This document shows positions 21,145-31,833 of a stretch of 64,000 nt of DNA, one piece after another (position 1 is the first letter of the stretch; each line of letters begins with the position of its first letter). Source of the stretch: Peronospora farinosa (taxonomy: Eukaryota; Oomycota; Peronosporomycetes; Peronosporales; Peronosporaceae); contig CANTFK010000228.1 in the NCBI GenBank assembly GCA_947646735.1, positions 124,001 through 188,000 on the forward strand, written 5' to 3'. Made by a program: the position numbers and the translations under genes. The notes beneath the pieces were generated by a model. The model did not search any database. It saw only the letters and a program-made list of their open reading frames with translations, and was not told the DNA's origin.

Positions 21145-22095
21145 ATGGCGACTCCACCATTACAGACGGTGGCGAAACACCAGCGCCACATGAATGATCT
21201 TCCAGGAGCCACAGGCAGGACGAAAAAGCTTCTAGCAGGCGCACTGTCAGGAATGATCTCAGCTCTTGCCTTCCAGCCGCTGGACGTGCTGCGCACCCTC
21301 CAGCAGGGCGCGTTCACAGTGCATGCTAAACCTACCATGGCGTCTACAGTCTTTTCTCGCTTCTCGCAGACAGATACAAGAAAGAGTTCGCGTCCAGCCA
21401 ACGACCCTGTACAAAGATTACGCTCCATGTGGCGTGGTACGTCACCCACGCTCGTGCGCGTTGCTGGCGGTGCCGGTCTTTACTTTGCCACGCTGGACTA
21501 TTGTTTGAACGTGTTCCCGAGCTCTGCAGTCAACACGTTTTTAGCTGGAGCCTTATCACGAACATTTGCAGGAGGAATTGTATCACCTTTTACGATCGTG
21601 AAGGCGCGGATGGAATTTCTACCTCCTGGCACGTTCGACAGTAATTTACAGGTGGTGCGGTACGTGCTACGCCACGAAGGCGTGCGTGGACTGTATCGCG
21701 GCATGGTGCCGACGCTTATCAGAGACGTGCCTTTCTCTGGACTCTATGTGCTCATTTACACGCGTCTGCGCGAGTCGTGGACTCGCAAATTTCCGCACCT
21801 GCCATTGTACGGTGTACACTTTAGTAGTGGCGTGGTCGCGGGCGTGCTTGCCACGTCCATCGTGCATCCGGCCGATGTCGTAAAAACACGCATGCAGCTC
21901 GCAATCATGGCAAATAATAGTGAAGGAGTCACCGCGCACATTCAAAACTCGCTCACGTTGCGTCAAACGGTGGTCAAGATCTACTGCGACGAAGGCCTGC
22001 ACGGGTTTGCGAAGGGCATCGTTCCGCGCGTCGTCAAGCGAACACTCTCTACTGCAGTCACATGGACGATCTACGAGCAATTATCTTTGAAGTAG
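21145..22095 (+). CDS. Mitochondrial glycine carrier, SLC25A38/Hem25 type
   Basis: 316 aa, single exon, ATG at 21145. Three tandem mitochondrial-carrier repeats are visible, each with the Px(D/E)xx(K/R) signature: QPLDVLRT near residue 44, SPFTIVKARME near 152, and HPADVVKTRMQ near 246. The second signature has Phe-Thr in place of the acidic residue, as in SLC25A38 (SPxTVIKTR). Other words fit that subfamily, including RDVPFSGLYVLIY and PRVVKRTLSTAVTWTIYE at the C-terminus. The family imports glycine across the inner mitochondrial membrane for the first step of haem synthesis. Six transmembrane helices and the usual ~300-residue length are present. The N-terminal extension (about 25 residues) is unremarkable. 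Identification to subfamily is from motif memory; substrate is inferred. Confidence 0.88.
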   Translation: MATPPLQTVAKHQRHMNDLPGATGRTKKLLAGALSGMISALAFQPLDVLRTLQQGAFTVHAKPTMASTVFSRFSQTDTRKSSRPANDPVQRLRSMWRGTSPTLVRVAGGAGLYFATLDYCLNVFPSSAVNTFLAGALSRTFAGGIVSPFTIVKARMEFLPPGTFDSNLQVVRYVLRHEGVRGLYRGMVPTLIRDVPFSGLYVLIYTRLRESWTRKFPHLPLYGVHFSSGVVAGVLATSIVHPADVVKTRMQLAIMANNSEGVTAHIQNSLTLRQTVVKIYCDEGLHGFAKGIVPRVVKRTLSTAVTWTIYEQLSLK

Positions 22096-22255
22096 CTTGG
22101 TCGGTGTGGCTTTTAGACTTTGGTATCGTGGCAGTGAGATCTTAATTGGAATTGGTAACATGAACCATTAGATGTTAATAAGTGGGAACCACCGGCACTG
22201 CAAAAAAACAACGGCGGGCGCAATACAAATGGAGCCTAAGCCGACGACTGAGTAA

Positions 22256-24739
22256 CTACCGCGTGATAATTGGCGTGAACGCAGCAAAGGGCTCGCCTGC
22301 ACTACCACCACCACGTGGCCGACTGCCGTTGAGATCGCTGCTGGGTGAGCCTGGTCGGGAGTGGGTGGAGCTCCCGTTTAGATCGCTGCTGGGTGAGCCT
22401 GGTCGGGAGTGGGTGGAGCTCCCGTTTAGATCGCTATTGTCATTACCAAGGTGATGTCCGTCACCATTGAGCCTTGGCAATGAACTGCCATTGACCTTCA
22501 GTCTATGGCTACCATTGAGCCCCTTCAACCCATTGGTGTGGCTGTGGCTGTCAGGAAGAGTTGAGGCTGGTGCTGCTACATACTGGTACTCTTGCATGGG
22601 GCGATTATCCTCTGGTTCCATATCCGAAAAGGAATTGCGTATCGGTTCACGATAGAGATGCTCTTGCACGCGAGTACTCTTTTGCACGCGCCGCCTTTGA
22701 GCAAGCTCCATCTCAGCTTCGAGGTCCACGGCTGCGACACCCTCAGACATACCTTCCCAACCGACCTCACGCAACGAAGCGGAATCCAAGTCGAACTTCA
22801 GAGGGATCGATCCCAGTGTGCCGTCAAAGCGATTTTTGCGAATGTCTAACTTGGATTTGCCATTGGTGCGTTGCAAAATAAGAACATTATCAGCTTCCTG
22901 AGTGGCTTTAGCCGTGCCAAACACAGACGATAGCGTAAGATCGTGACCCTCCTGCTCTTTGCGCGGATGAATTACAAGCGTAAGATGGACGTTCTTGGCC
23001 GAAGCAAACTTTCGGAATTTGTCCAGTGCCGCGTCCTGACGCTCAAATTTGTCAAAGCCGCGACCTTGACCCGCCATCATGAACTGCACGTTATCCAACA
23101 AGATATGTTGCACATCATAAGCGTACACAGCGTACTCCATAGCGTCCAAAACTTCGTCCACATCAGTACTACCAAAGAATCGTAAGAAGTGCATGGGGAG
23201 AGCTTCAAACTGATCAGCTGCAGCTTCGAACGCATTCACGTCGCCAGACAAGTTGCGCTGCGCAAGCTGCCTAAGCATCTTGTGCATCAAACGTGTATTC
23301 TTGATCTCGAACGAGCCCCAAAGTGTACTCACACCCTGACCGCACAAGTCCAGCGATAGTTGACTCAATAGTGTAGTTTTGCCGCACCCTGTCGGGCCTG
23401 TCAGCACTGTCACTTCGCCCATACGGTGTCCTTTCATCAATCTATTTAGTGAAGGAAATGCCCGTGATTGCACGCCACAGGCTTTGAGAGGATTCACAAT
23501 TTCCTCATATACATCACGACGAAGCTCCTCGAACGTGGTGATCTGACTGTGCGGGATGCATTCGGCGGCATTTACGATTGCTGTAAGGTCTAGACCAGCC
23601 CGAAGAGCATCATTTGCATCTTTGACTGGAGATGACGATGCCTTCGCAGGAATACGGACAATGTAGCAGCGACTCAAGCCAAGCTTTGCAGCAAACTTCT
23701 CAACATTCGACTGCCCAGAGGCATCATTATCCATCCAGAGATAAATACGCTTGAAACTTTCTAATAAAGGTAGAACGCTGGGTGGCAGCGACTGGCAGCC
23801 ATTCGGTAGCGACACTGCAGCCATGCCTGTCGCCTGATGCACAGCCATGGCATCAAACTCACCTTCAGTAAGCACTAGCTCATCCGCAGCTGTAGGTACC
23901 GTGTTCCAACCGAAGAGGCCCCAACTGCCACCTTTCGGTACAAGCTGCTGCTTCACCTTGTCGTCCACAGCACGCAGTTTAAGCCGTACAACGTCATAAA
24001 GATTTTTATCCTCCGTTGCGTGCCTCTTCTCTTCCTGATACACAACACCCATTGCATTCATATCCATCTGCCGCGCCATCCACGGGAAGGAGATACACTT
24101 GGCATTAACGCGTTTATTTAAATCATGGTCCCAAAACGGCTGCTCGATGGCCCCCACACAATATTTTTGCAGTACTTCCTTCGTAAGACATCGAACGTCC
24201 GTCAAGTATTGAAGCACCGGCTCAAACTCGGGGTCGTCCAACAGGTTTTTCTGGATAGCCATCGCCTTCTCATTGTCCAGAGCCTGAATGACCTTCACCT
24301 CCTCGATAGATCGCGCTCCAGCATTGTTACCACTATACAACGCATTAGCTGATGAGGCGACATCCATGCCGCCTTGTATTTTGCGTTTAAAGTCAAACCA
24401 ACTGCCAGCAGAGCCACAGCGATGACACTTGTACATGCCCTGGGTCTTGTGGACGTACATTTTAAAAAGGTTGTCAGCCTTCCCGTATGTGGCGTGACAG
24501 AACGGACAGTCACGCACTATAAAGTGTGAGTCTGTCTCGCGTAGAGCCAAGCTCTTTCGACGTAGGAAATCGGCCACATCTCTTGGGTCCTGCATCTGGT
24601 AGTGACGTGACACAAAGGCTTCTATAGCTAGTCCTCGTCTGCTATTGATAGACGCCATAAACGTAGGAGTAAAAGATCTTGGAACATTCAAGCGCCGTAC
24701 GAAGCGACCTGTAGTCGCAAGGCGAGAGAAAGCACGCAT
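22256..24739 (-). CDS. Twinkle-type mitochondrial DNA primase-helicase
   Basis: 827 aa, single exon. The N-terminus (Arg/Ser-rich, no acidic residues in the first ~35) looks like a mitochondrial presequence. A primase-type zinc finger is present (Cys78, Cys81, Cys105, Cys108 in CPFCH and CHRCG). The TOPRIM fold follows (TEGEFDA near 291, DND near 337). A RecA-like SF4 helicase comes next, with Walker A GPTGCGKTT (448-456), HILLDNVQ as Walker B and VIHPRKE. This is T7 gp4 architecture. Animal Twinkle has lost the zinc finger, whereas plant and protist forms keep it and can prime as well as unwind, so this protein may be bifunctional. It ends with an unusual Gly/Asn/Ser-rich tail of about 70 residues containing a 16-residue repeat. 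It diverges from the MAK5 gene with 188 bp between start codons. Confidence 0.92.
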   Translation of the reverse strand: MRAFSRLATTGRFVRRLNVPRSFTPTFMASINSRRGLAIEAFVSRHYQMQDPRDVADFLRRKSLALRETDSHFIVRDCPFCHATYGKADNLFKMYVHKTQGMYKCHRCGSAGSWFDFKRKIQGGMDVASSANALYSGNNAGARSIEEVKVIQALDNEKAMAIQKNLLDDPEFEPVLQYLTDVRCLTKEVLQKYCVGAIEQPFWDHDLNKRVNAKCISFPWMARQMDMNAMGVVYQEEKRHATEDKNLYDVVRLKLRAVDDKVKQQLVPKGGSWGLFGWNTVPTAADELVLTEGEFDAMAVHQATGMAAVSLPNGCQSLPPSVLPLLESFKRIYLWMDNDASGQSNVEKFAAKLGLSRCYIVRIPAKASSSPVKDANDALRAGLDLTAIVNAAECIPHSQITTFEELRRDVYEEIVNPLKACGVQSRAFPSLNRLMKGHRMGEVTVLTGPTGCGKTTLLSQLSLDLCGQGVSTLWGSFEIKNTRLMHKMLRQLAQRNLSGDVNAFEAAADQFEALPMHFLRFFGSTDVDEVLDAMEYAVYAYDVQHILLDNVQFMMAGQGRGFDKFERQDAALDKFRKFASAKNVHLTLVIHPRKEQEGHDLTLSSVFGTAKATQEADNVLILQRTNGKSKLDIRKNRFDGTLGSIPLKFDLDSASLREVGWEGMSEGVAAVDLEAEMELAQRRRVQKSTRVQEHLYREPIRNSFSDMEPEDNRPMQEYQYVAAPASTLPDSHSHTNGLKGLNGSHRLKVNGSSLPRLNGDGHHLGNDNSDLNGSSTHSRPGSPSSDLNGSSTHSRPGSPSSDLNGSRPRGGGSAGEPFAAFTPIITR
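22337..22440 (-). repeat. 48-bp tandem repeat in the Twinkle tail
   Basis: Two nearly identical 48-base units plus a partial third encode SSDLNGSSTHSRPGSP repeats at the C-terminus. The repeats keep the frame and add low-complexity sequence outside the helicase domain. Confidence 0.9.
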
Positions 24740-24927
24740 TATGACAGGAGCTGCTCACTGCCTTGGCAATTGTGAAGAGGTCACTTTTTGGTAGCAAGTA
24801 GTACTATTGTTTCAGAAGGGTTATTAATTATGCCGATCTTTAAAGTACCAACGTACTGGATGTGCATACACTAAATCGAATTATTTTTAAGTAGATATTA
24901 GGTATTACTGATAAATAGAATCTCGAA

Positions 24928-27501
24928 ATGATTGGTTCTGGTGGACACTCAGTTGCATCAGTTACTGGTTGTAGCAGCATGAGTGGTGTGTCCGTTGTAC
25001 CGTACTCGTTGGCCCGAGAAACTGGGTCTGACTCGAAGCCTTCGAAAAAGCGCAAGAAACGCTCGAGCTCAGCAGATGTAAGCTCTTCTATGGCTGATGC
25101 TGGGTGGGCCAAGGTAGACATTGAGGATGTACAGCTCGACGGATTCCAGGATGGCTGCGCTTTTGAATTGGAGGAGCTTACGAGCTACCGCGTGGAGGCG
25201 ACCGAGGATGGTGGGAAGATGCTGATTGAAGACAGTACGATCCAGCAGGAGCAAAGAGGTGGAAAGAAGAAGCGCAGGAAGCTGAAGACTACAAAAAAGC
25301 AGTTGGAGACGAAAAAGAAGGTTGACGTTCATACTGAGACGAAGAAGGCGGCCATCAATCAGGAAGCAAGGAAAGTACAAGAGAATAAGCAAGAAGAAGG
25401 AGAGAGAGCTTTGAAGAAGGGAAAGAAAAAGAAGAAACGAGGGGGCAAAGCGAACAAGAAGGAAAAACTAGTGGAGACGGTGGCGTTGAAAGACGTCAAC
25501 TTGCCCAAGTGGAAAAAGTTTAAGCTGCATCCGCTGTTACTGCAATCGCTGCAGACTTGCGAATATATAGCTCCTACGCGTATTCAGGAGCGTACGTTGC
25601 TACCGGCGCTGGTTGACAACCGTGATGTGGTGGGTGCGGCACCTACTGGTTCCGGTAAGACGCTGGCTTTTGGACTTCCAATTTTGAGCCAGTTGCTGCA
25701 TGAGCGTGAGCAACCAGGATATACGAAGGATTGCAAGGCGCTGATTCTGACGCCGACGCGCGAACTTGCCATTCAGATCCAACAGCATCTAGAAAAAATG
25801 GTGCGTCATCGCGAAATTGGAGTGGTCACGTTGGTAGGTGGTATGGCGATGCAGAAGCAAAAGAGAATCCTCAGCTACAGGCCTGAGATTGTAATCGGCA
25901 CGCCAGGTCGTCTGTGGGATATCATCCAGACCAGCCATGAACATATGAAAGATATGGCATCGACACTACGTTTTCTAGTCGTAGATGAGGCAGACCGTAT
26001 GCTACAGCCTGGATCATACCCGGAGCTTGAAAACATCTTCGATGCGCTGCGTCGCAAAAGTAATGCTGCGTCTTCAAAACTCTTGAATCTATCGGACAGT
26101 GAGAAGGAGGATGATGAGGATAGTGACAATGAAGATGAAATGGAATTCAACGATGAAGAAGACGATGCAGGGGATATCGATATGGCTAAATTTGCGAGCG
26201 GCCAAAGTGTTATGATGCTTGACGATGTGCTCAAGATGCAGCGTAAGCAGCAAGATAAAGACAAGAAAAATGCTGCTACCGAGGAAAACAGGGAGTCTAG
26301 TAAAGCCAAGGGTCAGCCTCAGGCTGAAGTGGCTTCTACACTACGCCACGTACGTCAGACGTTCCTGTTTTCAGCTACGCTAACGATCCCTGAGGGGGGC
26401 CGCTTTCAGAAGAGTAATACCAAAAAGCACCACAATGCATTGAGCGTTCTGGAGCGAGTCATGAAGCGAGTTGGTCTCCGTGGGAAGCCAGCAGTCGTCG
26501 ATCTCGGCATTGCGGAAGTTGACTTGGGCATCCCTGGCGCAAAGCCGATTGTGTCCGAAGAAGTCGAACGGAAGCTGAAAAAGAAGCAGGAGAATGTGGC
26601 ATTGTCGTTGCCTGCAGGTCTGGAGCTTTGCCAGCACGAAGTGACAGAGTCAACGCGAGACAACTTCTTGTACTACTTCCTCACACAGTACCCAGGTCGC
26701 ACCATTATTTTCTTGAATGCTATTCACCAGGTACGGAAACTTACTAGCCTGTTGAGCCTGTTGGATCTCCCAGTGTTTGCCTTACACGCTGAAATGCAAC
26801 AACGCCAGCGATTGAAAAAGCTGGATGGCTTTCGTGCGCACCCAAAGGGTATTTTAGTGGCGACTGACGTTGCTGCTCGTGGGCTGGATATCCCTAGCGT
26901 GGAGTATGTCGTGCATTATCATATTGCATGTTCTACGGAGATTTTTGTCCACCGCAGTGGTCGTACTGCCCGTGCTAACAAGGAAGGTCTCAGTATTGCT
27001 CTGGTATCGCCCACTGACGCCAAAAACCACGCACAAATCTGCAAAATGTTGCAGCGACCGACTGGGCTGTCAGATTTCCCATTCGACCATCGGTATATGG
27101 AAGCAATTGACGAGCGCATGCGTCTTGTCAGGAGCATTAACGAGCAGGAGAATGCTGCGGGCAAACTAAAGTCGGAAGTGACGTGGTTTGAACAGATGGC
27201 TGCGGCCGCCGACTTGGATCTGGATGACGATTTGTTGTTTGAATTGGGTGCAAAGCAGCGGAACGAAGAAGGCAAGAAGAAGATCACACAAAACCAGTCG
27301 ATACAATCGCTCCGTGTTCAGCTCAAGCGGTTGCTCGCAAGGCCGCTGCGTCCCGTGGGTTCTGCTCGTAAATTTCGTCAGCTACATAAGGAGCTTGGTT
27401 CTCAGCTCACTGGTGACGGCGAATACCGAGCTCGTGATGCAAGCGAGGACCTCGCAGTAAAGGGCAAGAAGGCGTTTAAGCGCTTCCGCCAAAGAAAATA
27501 G
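24928..27501 (+). CDS. DEAD-box RNA helicase, MAK5/DDX24 family
   Basis: 857 aa, single exon. The Lys-rich N-terminus contains the family element W-x-KVDIEDVQLDGF...LEELTSY (residues ~59-88). The helicase core has a Q motif (PTRIQERTLLPAL), Walker A PTGSGKT, PTRELAIQI, TPGRLWD, the DEAD box VVDEADRM, SAT (FSATLTI) and C-terminal motifs (FLNAI, VATDVAARGLDIP, HRSGRTARA). A long acidic insertion after the DEAD box and an insert between SAT and the second RecA lobe are typical of MAK5/DDX24. The yeast protein acts in 60S ribosomal subunit assembly in the nucleolus. The true start could be a later Met (the MADAGW segment). The ATG at 24928 is the first in frame. Confidence 0.92.
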   Translation: MIGSGGHSVASVTGCSSMSGVSVVPYSLARETGSDSKPSKKRKKRSSSADVSSSMADAGWAKVDIEDVQLDGFQDGCAFELEELTSYRVEATEDGGKMLIEDSTIQQEQRGGKKKRRKLKTTKKQLETKKKVDVHTETKKAAINQEARKVQENKQEEGERALKKGKKKKKRGGKANKKEKLVETVALKDVNLPKWKKFKLHPLLLQSLQTCEYIAPTRIQERTLLPALVDNRDVVGAAPTGSGKTLAFGLPILSQLLHEREQPGYTKDCKALILTPTRELAIQIQQHLEKMVRHREIGVVTLVGGMAMQKQKRILSYRPEIVIGTPGRLWDIIQTSHEHMKDMASTLRFLVVDEADRMLQPGSYPELENIFDALRRKSNAASSKLLNLSDSEKEDDEDSDNEDEMEFNDEEDDAGDIDMAKFASGQSVMMLDDVLKMQRKQQDKDKKNAATEENRESSKAKGQPQAEVASTLRHVRQTFLFSATLTIPEGGRFQKSNTKKHHNALSVLERVMKRVGLRGKPAVVDLGIAEVDLGIPGAKPIVSEEVERKLKKKQENVALSLPAGLELCQHEVTESTRDNFLYYFLTQYPGRTIIFLNAIHQVRKLTSLLSLLDLPVFALHAEMQQRQRLKKLDGFRAHPKGILVATDVAARGLDIPSVEYVVHYHIACSTEIFVHRSGRTARANKEGLSIALVSPTDAKNHAQICKMLQRPTGLSDFPFDHRYMEAIDERMRLVRSINEQENAAGKLKSEVTWFEQMAAAADLDLDDDLLFELGAKQRNEEGKKKITQNQSIQSLRVQLKRLLARPLRPVGSARKFRQLHKELGSQLTGDGEYRARDASEDLAVKGKKAFKRFRQRK

Positions 27502-27633
27502 AACTTGTTGACTCATGCACATGGCTACATGCATAATGTAGCCATTTAAGTAATAGTTTACATATACTACTAAGTACGAGTGTTTTTATCATCTACAAAG
27601 TATACAGTACTGAAGTGTAAGTGAAGACAGCAT

Positions 27634-28155
27634 ATGGAGAACCGCGTAGCGACTCGAGTTGGCGGTGTGTCAAACCTCCCACGAGTCGGAGGTGTGGCTG
27701 ATGACAACGATGAAGATAACGAGAAGGTCTACTATGGTTTTGGTGTGTTTATGGGACTACCATTGGCCGATTTGAAGGCTATGAAGGACGACTTTGTGGA
27801 GCAGCAGGCGCTAACTGGTGGTCCCCCGCTGCGACGTGCGTTACAGCCATCGACCATTCTGGACAACCGTACGCATTGCGTGGAGAGTGATGAGAATGGC
27901 CATGACCATCAGGGAGACGTGCACATGGCACCACCTCATGCGCTGCAGCAGCAGCAGCAGCACCATTTGAAGGGCTACGAGCGTCAGCATGACGAGGGTC
28001 AACAGAGAGACTACATGGGCGAAGGAAGATCTAGATTTGCCCATGAGCCACCTAGTGATGAACAGGGTGGTGAGGATGACGATGCTGATGCCAATAGCGA
28101 CGGCTCGGACGATTTTGGCAACAAGTCGCACTCGCTTAACTTTATTCTGCACTAA
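27634..28155 (+). CDS. Unrecognised acidic, Gln/His-rich protein
   Basis: 173 aa. The only ordered-looking stretch is VYYGFGVFMGLPLADLKAMKDDFVE (residues ~32-56), split here for description: a YGFGVFMGL segment followed by an amphipathic helix. The rest is low-complexity, with a poly-Gln/His block (QQQQQHH), many charged residues and an acidic Asp-rich tail. No signal peptide, transmembrane helix or known motif is visible. It follows MAK5 by 130 bases in the same orientation. I do not recognise a family. Confidence 0.6.
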   Translation: MENRVATRVGGVSNLPRVGGVADDNDEDNEKVYYGFGVFMGLPLADLKAMKDDFVEQQALTGGPPLRRALQPSTILDNRTHCVESDENGHDHQGDVHMAPPHALQQQQQHHLKGYERQHDEGQQRDYMGEGRSRFAHEPPSDEQGGEDDDADANSDGSDDFGNKSHSLNFILH

Positions 28156-29182
28156 GAAGCGAGTGACGAAGGCTTAGCAGAGGATGGAGAGAGAAGTGAA
28201 ATAGGTGGAAGAGATTCATGTACAATAGAGAGAGGAACGTGTTCTTACTCTTGTGTTTGGCAGTAACGTACGTACGTCAGCAGAGGTCGTCGTTTATCTG
28301 TACGAATTGTATGCTGGAAGATTTACAAACTCACAATCCGTGATCGATGGCGTGGAGATCGCTAATGACGCGTGTAAAATGCTCGATTCTCGACGCTTAT
28401 GTGCCTTTTCGTGTCATGTTAGACATGGAAAAGGAGAGCAAGAATTAGGGACGCGCTCTGGGTACCAAGGGTCCATGCACCTCCGTCGTGGCAGGGTTCG
28501 TACTGAAGCAGCAGACAGAGGTGAACAGCAAAAGACCTTGCACTACAAGGTCATAACGAGGTCATTCACGTGTGTGTTACGTTTGATTCCTGCAGCGACT
28601 AAGCAAGTTCAGCAATTTGTTGGACGTGACCGATAAAGCGATCGTTATGACGCCGCGGTTCCGCACAGTCGACGAACGGTCTCGAGCGTTTTAGAAGATG
28701 GAGGCTGAGCTCAAAGAAGAAAGAACTTTTCCCTTCTTGCAGAACGAGCTTTACATGGCCAAAACCACCTTCATTCTACAGCCCGACACTCTTCATCTAC
28801 CACCGCGGCGTTGGAGCGTTCTTTGGTCTCAGTCAGTTTGCCACGCACTTGAATAGATTCGTGCGCGACAAGGAGACTGGTATTGTGACGCATGTTGGGA
28901 TAGCGACACGTAGTGCCTCCACGAATCGCTGGCCAGTGATGCTCGATACTATTGTGGGTAGAGGGCTGCCTACAGGTGTCGCTGTATTGAGACAACATGA
29001 TGAAAGAGGCGGAGGAAGAGCACCGAGAGTCCCTGTTTCGATACAAAACTTCATTAAAGTATGACCTTATTGTAGTGGTAGTTTTAATGCAATTTACTAT
29101 TGGACGAGAGTTTTATTACGATGGTGTGGTACACACCATGTCCAGTGCAGCAAGCGTCAGTCGTTTCTAACCAATCGACTCG
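28156..29182. other. Intergenic stretch with an uncertain coding remnant
   Basis: Short ORFs occur but none is convincing. The best is a plus-strand reading from about 28755 to 29064 containing YHRGVGAFFGLSQFATHLNRF and RDKETGIVTHVGIATRS. It looks protein-like but has no clear start, and I do not recognise it. It may be an exon or decayed gene. Confidence 0.35.
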
Positions 29183-31733
29183 ATGGCAGCGGCGATGACA
29201 ATCGCGCTCAAGAACGCAGCACCAGAGACAAGTACGCGTTTGTATGTGCAGAATCTTCCTGCCTACGTAGACTCTGCACGACTGCGAGCACACTTTGCGG
29301 CACAGGGTGAAGTGACGGACGCTTGCGTGATCCGCACCAAGGACGGCAGCAAATCTCGACGCTTTGGTTTTGTGGGCTTTAAGAGCGACAAGCAGGCGGA
29401 TCAGGCGCGAAAGTTTTTTCATCAGAGTTTCTTTGATACGTGCAAGATTAATGTGCGCGTGGCATTGTCGGTACGAGCGACAAAGTGAAGCTAGTGTAGT
29501 GTTAATGGATTGCCGCGTTGTATTGATACAGTGTGTCTTTCTGTGTGTATATGGTGAATAGAAAGAGTCTGATGAGATGGATCGGCCATGGAGCAAATAT
29601 TCGGCAGGGAGTGAACGCTACCAGAAGTTGCATCCGGAGTCAGGCGTCGTAGCGACCTCTTCTACAGAAGCAAAGACTTTTTCGGAGAAGAAGATTGGGA
29701 AGGACGTGGAAGCGAGTGGAGATTTCAAGGAGTTCATGGAGACGATGCAAGCTCGATCAAAGACTAAATTTTGGGCTAATGATGATGTTCAAGGGCCGGC
29801 GGACGAAAACGCATGCTCCACAGGTGCGGATATTGCTGAGGCGGAGGACAGCGATGATGAATACCAAGATCTTGAAACAGTCAAGTCTGATGATGGTGAT
29901 GAGGATGAGAATAATGCCAAGAGTGAGAAGCAGAACAAAATGTCGGAAGCGATGTCAGACATGGACTTCTTGCGGTCCAAGGTAAGCAAGAGTATCGAAA
30001 AGGATGGCGACGATAAAGACAGCAACGAGTTAGTGGATGATGGTGAAGATGGAAAATATAACGATGAGTCTGCGAAGGGTAAAAAGAACGCTGCGTCTGG
30101 TGAAGCGGAGGTCGGTGTTGAAGACGACAAACCCACTGCACGTTTGTTCGTACGGAATCTACCATTTACCGCTGTAGAGGAGGATCTTGAGACTTTGTGT
30201 TCAACGTATGGACCGGTGAACGAAGTGCACATGCCGCTGGATGAAACTCGTCGACGTAAGGGCTACGGTTTTGTCCTTTTCCACACTACGGTAGACGCCC
30301 AAACAGCTTGCACAGCCTTAAATGGTATGGCGTTCCAGGGTCGACGCCTGCACGCGATGTATGCACGCTCAAAGCCTGTCAAGCTTGACCCGGAAGCAGC
30401 TCTCGCAGACACCAACTTGACGTACAAGCAACGTAAGGAGTTGGAGCGCCAGATTCAAGCTCAAAAGAAGACAGGCTGGAACGCTTCTTACATTCGCGGA
30501 GACGCAACTGTGGGCTCGCTTGCTGAGCGCATGGGTGTGAAGCGCGGTGATATCATGGACAAAGAACAGGGAAACATGGCTGTGCGTTTAGCTATTGGTG
30601 AAACCATGCTAGTGAAGGAAAACAAAGACTTTTTTGCGCGAGAAGGCCTGGACTTGAATGTCATTGAAAGCGCACTTGTGAAGAAGCCGAGCCAGCAGCC
30701 GTCGAAGAAAATCGAGCGAAGCACCTCCGTTATTCTGATAAAAAACTTGCCACATACTACTGAGGAGGAAGAGTTGGCACAGCTATTCCGAAAGTACGGT
30801 GAGGTCGGTCGCTTCCTATTACCACCATCGAAAACGCTAGCAGTAGTCGAGTTTTTGGAGCCTTCAGAAGCGCGCAAGGCCTTCCGTTCACTAGCCTACA
30901 AGAAGTACCAGCATGTGCCGCTCTATCTGGAGTGGGCTCCTATCAAAGTGTTCGACCAATCTGCTTTTGCTTCTTCCAGCGTCAAACCATCTGCGTCCGA
31001 CCAGAAGGGTATCAAAACGACATTATCCGTCGTGCCTGATGTTGACGATGATGGTGACACCGCTGTGGATGATGCATGCCATACTATTTGTGTGAAGAAT
31101 TTGAATTTCTCTACAAAGGAGGCCGATTTAGAAAAGATTTTTGCGCGCTGTGGTAAGCTGCGCAAGGTCACTGTCGCCCGCCGAAAAGACCCAAAGCGCG
31201 GTATGCTGTCAATGGGTTTTGGCTTTGTAGAGTACGTAGATGCCAAGCACACTGAGAGTGCACTGCAAACGCTTCAGAGCATTGTTGTTGATGGTCATGC
31301 GCTGAACCTGAAGCTTTCTCAGAAGAAGGCATCAGCAGCTCCAAAGCGTGCGGCTGGCGAGGGCGACGGCTGCAAATCGAAAATAATTGTTCGCAACGTT
31401 GCATTCGAGGCAACGAGCAACGAAATTCGCGAGCTGTTTGGTGCGTTTGGCCAGCTTAAACGTGTACGCATGCCAAAGAAGTTTGACGGCAGACACCGTG
31501 GTTTTGCTTTCGTGGAGTTCCTGACAGAGCAAGAAGCCCGGAATGCTTTCTCGGCTCTTGCCAGTTCGCATCTGTACGGCCGACATCTTGTTCTTGAGTG
31601 GGCGGAGGATGCAGACGACATTGATACATTGCGAGCCAAGGCCACACGTGATCTGACTACTATCAATGACAGCGATCGTCGCAAGCGCATGAAGCGACAG
31701 AAAGAGGATGACGAAGACGACATGGATTTCTAA
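29183..31733 (+). CDS. Mrd1/RBM19-type five-RRM ribosome biogenesis protein
   Basis: Two exons: 29183-29470 and 29577-31733, with a 106-base GT-AG intron (GTACGA...GATGAG), phase 0, 814 aa. Five RNA-recognition motifs can be read. RRM1 (residues ~16-95) has LYVQNLP and FGFVGF; RRM2 (~283-361) has LFVRNLPF and GYGFVLF; RRM3 (~478-556) has ILIKNLPH; RRM4 (~598-680) has ICVKNLNF and FGFVEY; RRM5 (~700-776) has IIVRNVAF and RGFAFVEF. The linker PWSKYS right after RRM1 is a hallmark of the family. An acidic region separates RRM1 and RRM2. Yeast Mrd1 binds pre-rRNA and helps form the U3 snoRNP/18S precursor in the nucleolus; five RRMs matches the fungal layout (RBM19 has six). Confidence 0.9.
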
Positions 31734-31833
31734 AATAGACTAAACGCATGACTCCTTGCATGCATAGATTCAAGGGTTTCTTGTAGATTTTCTCGCTTCT
31801 AAAACAGCATATGTAGCAAACCACTAGAAAAGG

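Noticed and set aside
28253..28636. 127-codon plus-strand ORF
   Set aside because: No domain-like sequence and it lies in the presumed 3' region after the acidic protein gene.
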